In this document: positions 55,750-64,000 of the stretch, piece by piece
Numbering within the stretch: position 1 is the stretch's first letter
Layout: each line of letters starts with the position of its first letter
Assembly: GCA_963855995.1 (NCBI GenBank)
Contig: OY979717.1
Coordinates: 62,650,243-62,714,242, forward strand
Length of the DNA stretch: 64,000 nucleotides
Direction of reading: 5' to 3'
Source: Muricea muricata
Taxonomy: Eukaryota > Cnidaria > Anthozoa > Malacalcyonacea > Plexauridae
Notes under the pieces: model-generated
Databases searched by the model: none
The model's input: the letters and a program-made list of their open reading frames with translations, nothing else
What the model was told of the DNA's origin: nothing
Program-made: the position numbers and the translations under genes

Positions 55750-56510
55750 GTTTAAAATGTGAGCTGTTCAATGATAGCCATTAGGGCCATTTATACGAGC
55801 GAAAATAAGCCGCGGCTTTAATAGGCCGCGGCTTAAATAAGTCGAGAACGTCTGTTTAAACGCACAAATTCTTTGCGACTAAATAAGCCGCGACTGTGTT
55901 CTCGACTTATTTAAGCCGCGGCTTATTTTCGCTCGTATAAATGGCCCTAATGCTTCTTTTCTCAATTTTCTATTGCTCCAGAAAAACACGACTGAGTTCA
56001 CACTTCGATGCAACTGGGCGATTACAAAAATTCCTCGAAAAAGGCATCGAAAGAAAAAATAAGTACAAAAGGCAAACTAATAAATCTGCATGAATACAAA
56101 AATTACGGTAAGAGTTTTCCAGTTTCTAGTTGAGATAAGTGCCCCGTTGGAATTTTTCCTCAATTTTTTTTGGTGAGGTCCTGTTCATATGGGCAAAAGT
56201 TTTCGCAGTTAGCGTGAGAACATTTCGACAAGTTCACGAGATCTCGCCTTATGCAAAAATATGAAAGTTACATTGCGTTTATACGAGACGAAAAGTATTC
56301 CTGTGACGAAATGATCAAGCCCTATATAAGAATAATTTTGACAGAGATAAAAAATAAATTAGCGTCAAACGGCACAAAGGCAGCGGAAATGAGGTATGTA
56401 AATATGACTAATGAAAATCCAAAGAGCATGCAATAGTCAGCTGTTTCAGTAGTGTTCCTCTTGTAACTTTACTGCGATGACATACAATGCATAGCAAATT
56501 GCAGCTTTTT
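55750..56510 (-). pseudogene. Decayed partial copy of the neighbouring GPCR
   Basis: In the same orientation as the receptor at 57665-60039. Matching blocks include AATGTGAGCTGTT (55756 and 57678), TTTTCTATTGCTCCA followed by AAACACGACTGA (55964 and 57718), and ACAAAGGCA-CGGAAAT (about 56375 and 58062). It covers roughly the 3' two-thirds of the coding region, with frameshifts and no open frame, and is interrupted by the palindrome at 55784-55947. Presumably a tandem duplicate that decayed. Confidence 0.85.
55784..55947. mobile_element. 164-bp palindromic MITE inside the GPCR pseudogene
   Basis: The arms GGGCCATTTATACGAGCGAA, then AATAAGCCGCGGCTT, and AAGCCGCGGCTTATT, then TTCGCTCGTATAAATGGCCC, pair. 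TA occurs immediately outside each end (55782-55783, 55948-55949). Comparison with the related receptor sequence (no insertion between the equivalent of GACAGA and TAATGCTTC) confirms that it is an insertion. A TA target suggests a Tc1/mariner-type MITE. Confidence 0.85.
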
Positions 56511-57660
56511 TATCCCAGTCCCAATATCTGTCATTCATGATGACGTCAAAGAATGACGCTTTCTTGCGCGAAACACGAGGACATAACGTAATGGCGGGCG
56601 ACTTTTAGTCCTTCGCACACAATCACATCTTCCGTTAAGCACAAAAAACAAAACAATTTATAAAAAAAGGTAGCAAAAATTCGCGAAATGATTTTGCTGA
56701 AGTATATAGCACGCCATCATGGGATAATGTAACGCACAGCTTTCGCGAATAAAACTCTCATTATTATATCTATTAAATAAAAATACTATAGCATTAAAAA
56801 TATAAATCAAAAATATAATATTAAAATATATAATATGATAAAAATTATAATACTCATAATATATAGCTTCCGTCATCTGCAATATCAATGAACTAAAAGG
56901 TGAACTAATATAGTACATATCTTAATTAAATGAAATTGCAAAAAAATCTATAATTATGTGCAAAGTTTGTTTAGACCTAAATTAGTTACCAATTCTAGCG
57001 ACTGTATGGCAGTTATATAATAATTATATATTCCATATCGTTTGTAGTTTCAGTGTTTCTTTAAATTTTAGTGTTTTTCACAAAATTTAATTGCAAATCC
57101 ACAATTTAGTTTGGTGCATGACTGTCAAGACCAAATTATTTATCATACCGTTTTAAAATAAATATTTCAACACATACATGTATATAATCGCCATAAAAAC
57201 ACATGCAGCCTGATTCAGAAAACAAAATATTTCTTTTTTTATGAATGTTGACTTAGTAGATCTGCCCCTGCAATGGATCTATAACAATAACAACCACGGA
57301 GTCGAAATTAGTTTTTTAATTTAATTATTGAATAAAAGAGGATAATGGTTGTTTATCTAACGAGTAAGATTGCCAAATAATTCCCACACAAAATAACGAA
57401 CAAAGTACACACATTTTTTAATTATGGACGGAGCTCCCAGATCGAGCAAGAATCATGCCATATCTAAAATTATAAATCTATACATTTCGAAAATATATAT
57501 ACTTCTATGTATTTATTCTTTGCATGACTATAATTATTTCAAACTATTCCTGATAATTATATAACACCAAGACAAAATATATACTTTACAATGATCTGTG
57601 GCGATATTTCTGAAGATTGGTTTTAATTTTTTTACGTTTCGCAGCAATTTACTACAATAT
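56511..57660. other. Intergenic spacer between GPCR pseudogene and GPCR
   Basis: Very AT-rich, including an almost pure A/T stretch at 56760-56860. No gene, RNA or repeat boundary recognised. Confidence 0.5.
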
Positions 57661-57664
57661 TTGT

Positions 57665-60039
57665 TTATCGTCGTAAAAATGTGAGCTGTTTGATGACAGA
57701 TAATGCTTCTTTTCTTAATTTTCTATTGCTCCAAAAAAACACGACTGAATTCACACTTGGATTCAACATGGCTATTGCAGTTGACCACTTTCGTAGTATG
57801 TCATAGAAATCAGAAATTATCATATTTTTTAAGAAAACCTTGAAAGAAATAACTAATACAAAAGGCAAATTAATAAACGTGAACACAAAAATTACAATAA
57901 GACAAGATTTCGCTAGTTTCCAGTTGAGAGAAGCGTCTCGTTGGCTCTGGGAAGATTGTCGACCAATTTGCGTGAAAGGAACTATCCGCAATTTTCTTCT
58001 CGAATTTTTATTAGCAAGAATTATTTTAACGGAGATAAAAATTAAATTAGCTTCAAAAAGCACAAAGGCAACGGAAATAAAATGTCTAAATATGACGCTT
58101 TGCAAAGTCAATAAAGTAACAAGTACTGTCGTGAAAATCCAAAGAACAACATTCAGTTTCATTAGTCTTCCCTTGGTCACTTTACTGCGGTGATACAATG
58201 GATAACATATAGCAGCATATCGCTCCAAACACATAACGGTCAGTGTCATAAGAGAGCATCCAATGGAACACAACAACACAAAAAACACAGCGATTCCAAG
58301 ATGGCAATGATCTGTGGATAAAACGTATTCCTTCCATAGTACATAAGACAGAAAAATGAACACCAGACCATTCACAAGATCAGTTGACGACATTAACATG
58401 ATCATAAAGTTCGCCTTTTTCTCTTTTAATTGTCTCGACTTCCAGTAGACAAGAACCGTTAAGAAATTAAGAAAAATTGTCACAACTGTCAGCAAGATCA
58501 TACAAACAAATAACGTTAACTGATTCTTTCTCGCTGCTTCTGAATGATTTGAACTTTCATTAAAATAGCACAGAACAGGGGTGGATTCAGACTAGTGCCA
58601 CTAGTTTCCGGAAACTAGTCAAATTTTGTCAAACTTGATATTCTCTGTCTTTTATTTTCTTTCAGTAATTTCCAAATGACTAAAACAGTGACAAAATTAT
58701 CAGTAATTTTTCGCCATATTTGTATATAGTAATTCAGTGAAATCCAACATTTTGTGTTTATATACGGTACTTTTAGCTTTGGCAATGTGAATTGAGTTAA
58801 AAATGTTGCGTGCAATTCACTGATTTATTTAGATCAGTGGTGCAAATCAAATGCGTGGAAACTGCTGCCCTCGCGTGAGTTCACTAGTTCACTTTGCGTG
58901 GAATTTTCCACGGAAACTAGTCAAAGTCGCATATCATTGGCTAAGACCAAACGAAAATATTTGTGCACTAGTCAAAACCCGCTGTCATTGGTTGAAGGCC
59001 GTTAATTAAATCCACGGAAACTAGTCAGGCACTAGTCAAAAGTTATAAATACAACCGAATGTTTCGTGGAGATTTGTAATGTTTGCGTGAATGCTAATAT
59101 GCCATAGTATATTTGTACTTGGCGAGTCAACAATGCTTGGAAATTGGAAGCTTTCTTTGAATGATGGCCTTCTTTTGTCGCAGCCGCAGGAAAGCTACGA
59201 AATTGTAGACACAAGACCGCGGTTTTATACTTTGATATACCTTACATAGCTGGCTTAACAACCAGTTGTAAATAGCTACTTCGATTCCCAAGGTGTGTGT
59301 ACTCGACGCTTCTCAATAGCGCTTTCTGTATGCCAAGGGTAAGTGTTTAAGGATATTTATAACTTTAAATTTGTTATGTTTATGCTAATTTGTATGTAAA
59401 TTTACCAAGGAGCCTCACTCAATGCTAAACTCAATGCGATAAACTTGGATGATATACTCGCACGTGGATCAGCCATCATGAGTATACATTTGTAAAATAT
59501 GACCTTTCACCTGATTACACTATAAACATTGTGATGAGATCTGCTAGTTTAGTAGTATAAACATTGAGCAACAGCTATTTATTCAACAGCATAACTATAA
59601 ATACAATATTGATATACGGCAGCAGTCTAATGAAATAATATTACTTTGAATGCTTTTAAGATATGAATGTCATCCAGTGTCATTTGATTCTCATACTCTC
59701 CCTGACAACCACTGGATATAAATTACATGGAAATCAAATTAAGTGGAAATCTTAATTTGTATCTGATTATAATTAACATAAACAAGGGAGGTCACTCTCT
59801 CTGATGTTTAATTTACTAGGGAGTGTAATTATGTGCTAGCTAAATGTGTCCTCTGTTACTTTTTGTCAAAAATGTATTCTGACAAATGGTACATTTTTTG
59901 ACATAAATCCATGTTCATTACAACAATTGGTATTCCAATGTTAATACATCTAGTTCAGTATGTCATTGGTTGGGGGTCGTGTATGATCGGAAACTAGTCA
60001 CAAAAACTTCTAGATCCACCCCTGGCACAGAAACTCCAT
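57665..60039 (-). pseudogene. Class A (rhodopsin-like) GPCR interrupted by a hAT-type element
   Basis: Seven-transmembrane receptor at the plasma membrane; ligand unknown. The main frame 58567-57665 carries TM1 (MILLTVVTIFLNFLTVLVYW), TM2 with STDLVNGLVF, the TM3 end LERYAAICYPLYH (ERY variant of DRY), TM6 with INLPFVL (lacking the usual CWxP) and TM7 with NPSVNSVVFFW (NPxxY-like without the Tyr). The original start lies at 60039: codons M-E-F-L-C (60039-60025) join directly in frame to Y-F-N-E-S-S-N-H-S at 58567 once the insertion is removed, giving 305 residues, a normal length for short intronless receptors. N-E-S and N-H-S are possible glycosylation sites in the N-terminal tail. In the present sequence a stop inside the insertion separates the start from the body. 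An internal Met at 58501 could still open 278 codons. Confidence 0.88.
58576..60024. mobile_element. hAT-type non-autonomous element, 1449 bp, inside the GPCR coding region
   Basis: Terminal inverted repeats CAGGGGTGGAT and ATCCACCCCTG. Perfect 8-bp target duplication GCACAGAA at 58568-58575 and 60025-60032. Subterminal repeats of ACTAGTCA (often GGAAACTAGTCA) occur many times on both sides, a pattern seen for hAT transposase binding sites. No transposase ORF is visible; the largest ORFs are about 60 codons and look random, so mobility would need a transposase supplied elsewhere. Confidence 0.93.
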
Positions 60040-60430
60040 TGCCTGTGACGCAATCATTTCATTTAGAAATAATACACTTCTCAAGCTTTAAGGTTTCTTC
60101 TTATCTTTTCCTGGTATCAAAATTGTTCCAATAATGTAGGTTTACAAACGAACGTTTCTCATTACTTATTTAATGCACTTATTTATGCAGCTTTTCCTAC
60201 TTATGCATAACGAAATTATTGAGGCTTATTATTCAGCGCAATTTATTTAGCTAAGACAAATGTTCCGTCGCATGCAGCCAGGCTTATTTATTTATTGCTG
60301 CCAAGCGTCAACGAGGCAGCACGCTATTTTTGACAGTACCGGTCTCCTGACCGCGCGCCGAGTTTAGTTGTCTTGAATCTCGATTTTTGGAGTTTGTGTG
60401 TCAGCATCGCATTTCCGGGCGGAAACGTTA
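60040..60430. other. Upstream region of the GPCR
   Basis: About 390 bp between the receptor's ATG and the second 2.2-kb hairpin-ended repeat. It would include the promoter. No unambiguous TATA or initiator motif can be assigned. Confidence 0.35.
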
Positions 60431-62586
60431 ATTACTCCGCCTGCCGTAGGCGAGGCGGAGTTTTAAATTCGCCCCGTTTCTGTTTTTTTTTTATTTTTTT
60501 TCGGTGTCAGAAGTCGGTGCAGCGCTCATGGGTGATACCGCTGGCACAAACCGCGTGAGCCGACCTAAACACGGCGTTTAAACTCAATTTCTTGCGAAAT
60601 GTGTCAACAAAACACGCATTTTAACATGTATGCTAGAACATCTAAACCCCAAGAAGGTTTTACGTGCAAAGATTCTCATGCAAAATGTTTTAAAACGACA
60701 AATTCCAGCGATGTGTCGCGGTGAAGTTTTGAGAGCGTGTTTCCGTCATTTTCTGGTTTATTCCTACTTTTAAGGAAATTTAGAAATTTCTACACAAGAA
60801 TCAAACGCAAATTCTACTGAAATATCTATATACAAAGCACTTTTTTAACATGTAATAGTTAACAAAAAGGGACAGGAGGGTTCTTTATCAAAACATTGCT
60901 CCAGAAATGTTTTAAAACGGCAAATTCTGATAGACTCCATCATTCCATGATTAAGGAATGAGTCTAGGAAATGTGTAATGTGTTCTTAATTCTAAACACG
61001 TTGTGATTGCTTTCCTTGGTTTTCTATTTCTACCTATGTTGAGATGCTAATATTTCGTGCAAAATGATTTATTTGCTTGTGGGATCTCATGTAATTATAA
61101 AAGGTAAGAGACATTTTACATTCCAATTCCAGAAATACATAATATTATGTTAGTCTAAAGTTCCCAACAAATTATATCGTGGATACTTCAGACTTCAAAC
61201 TTAATAGCTTAAGAATAGCTTAGTAATTTTTTTAATTTTTGTTGTTTTTATGAGCGATTTTAATGCTTGCTTTGTTAGAACGTCAACAGTCATAGCTGAG
61301 TGCGGCATTTTAGTCTTTATCTATAGTATTTATAACTTTCTTTATAAAAAATTGACATGTTTGTTGTTGAATAGTTGACTCAGAGAAAGGATTTCAAATT
61401 GGATATCACAGAAAATACAGATCACAGAAATACTTTTAAGTCGATTATTGCAAAGATTGTTGCTATAATTATTAATATAGCAAGAAAAAAACTCAAAAAT
61501 GCAAAATAAAAAAAGGAACAAAATTTAACTTAAATTCTAACTTAAATTTAGTAAAATTTCAACTGGCACTTTCTCAATTTGCCAAAACTTTATCAGACAC
61601 CCTGCCTATGTACCAATGTTTTAACTGACACCTGAAGCTTTCTGGAAGTAAATACTTTGTCAGCATGTCGAAAGTCTAACTGACAACTTGTGGGCATGTA
61701 CAGGTCAAAGTCTAACCGACATCTTGTCAACAAGCCAAAAGCCTTACCGACATCTTGTCAACAAGCCAAAAGCCTAACCGACATCTTGTCACCAAGCCAA
61801 AAGCCTAACCGACATCTTGTCAACAAGCAAAAAGCCTAACTGACATCTTGTCAACATGCCAAAAGTCTAACTAGGAGCATATCAACATGTCAAAAGTCCA
61901 TTTTAAAGCTTGTCCACATATCAAAAGACTAACTCAGATCTTATCAACATGTCAAAAGTCTGGTCGAAAACTTGTCAACTAGTCAAAATCCTTACCAACA
62001 TTTTATAAACATGCCAAACATTTACCTGACACCTTATCAACACATCAAATATCTAATTCAAAGCTTGTCAATATATCAAAAGGCTAGCCAACATTTTCCC
62101 AACAAGTTATATCATGGAGACTTCAGGCAGTGTGCTACAAAATACATTTAATAAATTGATGGATTTAATAGATTGATGTATTGTATACACTTATAGTAAA
62201 ATTTTCTTTACTTGCAAAATAAAACAGCTATATGTTGGTGGTATTATGGCAAAAGAATCTTGTTTAACATATGTACTATGAAAGTCTTTAATTTAAATTA
62301 AATTCTAAAAACTGCAATCCTACTAGGACTCTGGACAGAGTGCCTGGCAGGTCACTCAGACATTGATTTTTGGTTATCTTAGTGATTACATAAGATGTGC
62401 TAGCAATGTCTTAAAATGCCTTGGAAGGTACCCTAATAATAATTGATTTAAAAAGGAATTAGTTGGGCAGAACAGAAATAAGTGAATATACCCCACCGCC
62501 AATGAACGCTCTAGTTACAGCCCTGCCTGGCCTTGTGCCCATTTTCGTTTGGCAGGCGGAGTGAACGCCTTAGCAGGCGTCTTGTT
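60431..62586. mobile_element. 2.2-kb hairpin-ended repeat, copy 2, inverted relative to copy 1
   Basis: Begins ATTACTCCGCCTGCC and ends GCAGGCGTCTTGTT, the reverse of copy 1 at 4042-6452. It has the same order of parts: hairpin end, T-run (the A-run of copy 1), unique DNA, minisatellite and the second folded end. It lacks the 128-bp palindrome (empty site at 61153-61160) and has a shorter minisatellite. It lies immediately upstream of the GPCR promoter region. Confidence 0.85.
61640..62070. repeat. Minisatellite of copy 2
   Basis: Units such as AACAAGCCAAAAGCCTAACC followed by GACATCTTGTC; the well-conserved block has about five units, fewer than the array of copy 1 at 4760-5070. Degenerate units continue toward 62070. 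Confidence 0.85.
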
Positions 62587-63080
62587 TTATAAGAGTTTGT
62601 CATGCAGTCCATGCTTTCTTAGTTTCTTCGGTATCTGTAGATCTAAAACGCAAGTTCACATTGAAGCAACCTAGAAATTATGCCAATTTTAATCAAAGGG
62701 AACATTAATCAAGGCGATGATTGTTTTGATGTTGAGTCCTGTTAGAGAGGTAAGCAGTGTGCCTTTAATAGTTTATAACAGCCTATAAAAACCTGTATTA
62801 GTCAGTGGTCGCCAATGACACTAAATAACATTTTATTACAAGGCAATAAATTGTATTTAAAAGCAAAGAGTAGTCTCTTGATTCGTTTGCCACCAGGTGT
62901 CGTATATTTGTCCGTAAGTGACTTACCACAACTTGTTACTGTATCATGTTTTGAAAATGAGCTCATTTTCGATATTTGTTGTCCAACTGAGCAAAATAGT
63001 GAGTTGCCTATTGGAGCAGACAGCACTGAACTACCAATTGTAGTCAGTAATACTCAACAGTTTAATGCAACAAATAATAC
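62587..63080 (+). other. Unassigned stretch with one 92-codon ORF (62815-63093)
   Basis: The ORF reads RLPPGVVYLSVSDLPQLVTV and CFENELIFDICCPTEQNSEL and runs into the first bases of the LTR. Its composition is protein-like, but I recognise no family. It could be the end of an older element or an exon; no clear splice acceptor precedes it. Confidence 0.3.
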
Positions 63081-63288
63081 TGTGCTACTGTAATATATGC
63101 AAGAGCGCAGACAATAATAATATAGCGTAATATGAGTAGGACAGCGTGCGGTGTGCTGATAGATATAGATAGAGTGATAGGGTAAAAGAACACGTAGAAA
63201 AACACTGAAATAAGACACTCAGCATTGTATAAGGGCGAGCTATTGTTGTTAAATAAATCTCTAGAAAATATATCTGCTTTATACCACA
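63081..63288 (+). repeat. 5' LTR of an LTR retrotransposon
   Basis: Starts TGTGCTACTGTAATATATGC and ends TTATACCACA, with TG...CA borders, and contains AATAAA near 63252. It is followed after TT by a primer-binding-like TGGTGCCGTGACCAGG at 63291. The start is inferred from position and the TG border, since the partner LTR lies outside the window. Confidence 0.7.
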
Positions 63289-63290
63289 TT

Positions 63291-63306
63291 TGGTGCCGTG
63301 ACCAGG
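63291..63306 (+). other. Primer-binding site of the LTR retrotransposon
   Basis: TGGTGCCGTGACCAGG two bases after the LTR. TGG complements the CCA end of a tRNA. The same phrase is common at the LTR-gag junction of animal LTR elements. The tRNA was not identified. Confidence 0.65.
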
Positions 63307-64000
63307 ATGGCAACAGCGACAAAATTGCTATATGTTCGTGAAGCGTTTTCAGACGGAGATTTCGGACTTTGGTTGCGAAAGTTCGAATTATGTTCAACAG
63401 TGAACGGCTGGAAAGAGGACGAGATGTTAAAGCGTTTACCGACGCTGCTGTCAGGTAAAGCGTTTGCGGTGTTTGAACGCCTTGGAGAAGACAAGAAGGA
63501 AAGTTTCAAGACTCACGTAGAATCAATCAAAGAGGCATTCGGCGGCGACGCAACGAGCAAACATATCGCCATGATGGAATTTCGTCGACGTGCGCGAAAG
63601 CCCGCGGAAGATATTCAAGTTTTTGCATATGCCTTGGAGACATTGCTCCGTCGAGCAATGCCGGAGGTTGGAAACGACGAGAGAAATACCCTTCTAAAGC
63701 AACAGTTTATTGAGGGGTCCCCTGCGACGCTAAAATGAGAACTATTACAAAGACCGATCTTGACATACGAGGAAACTGTGAAAATTGCCCACCAGCTTGA
63801 TTTGACCACAGTTGAATTGACACCCGAGCTGTCATCGCCAAATACCGATCCTAACGTGGACCAGATGTCGGTTCGAAGGCAACCAGACACGAGCTATGAG
63901 CCCGCGATCGTCGGTCAATTAAAGGAATGCGTTGAGGCCCTTACCGAAAAGGTCAACCAGCTCTCAGCATCAGTAAGCAACATCAGCGAAGTCGCAACGA
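63307..64000 (+). pseudogene. gag of an LTR retrotransposon (Ty3/gypsy-like), runs off the window
   Basis: The ATG at 63307 opens MATATKLLYVREAFSDGDFG. Capsid-like blocks follow: LWLRKFELCSTVNGWKEDEM, FAVFERLGEDKKESF and MEFRRRARKPAEDIQVFAYA, then LKQQFIEG. A TGA at 63736-63738 interrupts the frame, but the same frame stays open beyond it (ELLQRPILTYEETVKIAHQL and on to the window end), so this is a single stop in an otherwise preserved gag. Protease, RT and integrase would lie to the right, outside the window. Confidence 0.75.

Noticed and set aside
56251..56436. 61-codon plus-strand ORF
   Set aside because: Antisense to the GPCR pseudogene.
57840..58193. 117-codon plus-strand ORF
   Set aside because: Antisense to the GPCR transmembrane region.

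Overview
The window looks like AT-rich genomic DNA of an invertebrate animal, most likely a cnidarian or another early-branching metazoan; this is an inference. It has spliced genes with GT-AG introns, an intronless rhodopsin-family receptor, a coiled-coil gene of ciliated animals (CCDC13), and many eukaryotic transposons (DIRS, CR1/jockey-like LINE, hAT, Tc1, LTR, MITEs, tRNA-derived SINEs). Nothing bacterial, no CRISPR array and no operon was found.

Three host genes can be read. (1) Minus strand, 23153 to 1249: an RBMS/alan-shepard type RNA-binding protein. I rebuilt 17 coding exons by eye; all phases match, giving 545 codons with two RRM domains. (2) Plus strand, 38128 to 55085: CCDC13. 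Its 13 exons, also phase-consistent, give 702 codons, close to the roughly 715 residues of the vertebrate protein. The two genes are divergent, with about 15 kb of apparently non-coding DNA between their start codons. (3) Minus strand, 60039 to 57665: a class A GPCR split near its N terminus by a 1449-bp hAT-type element with a perfect 8-bp target duplication. A decayed partial copy of the receptor lies at 55750-56510. Two small unassigned open segments (16963-17196 and 17667-17876, minus) lie in the first RBMS intron.

Transposons fill the introns and flanks. CCDC13 intron 9 (44907-53578) holds a dead minus-strand DIRS-type retrotransposon (about 45.2-51.85 kb). It is itself interrupted by tRNA-derived SINEs (inside the tyrosine recombinase), a 153-bp near-perfect palindrome (inside the RT region) and a 5'-truncated LINE (between the gag-like ORF and RT). 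A 2.2-2.4 kb repeat family with hairpin ends and an internal minisatellite occurs twice in inverted orientation, in RBMS intron 10 (4042-6452) and upstream of the GPCR (60431-62586). The second copy is an empty-site control for a 128-bp hAT-like palindrome nested in the first. A partial LTR retrotransposon (LTR, primer site, gag) enters at the right edge. No wholly new biological system is evident; the notable content is this nested and well-datable set of insertions, one of which has broken a receptor gene.
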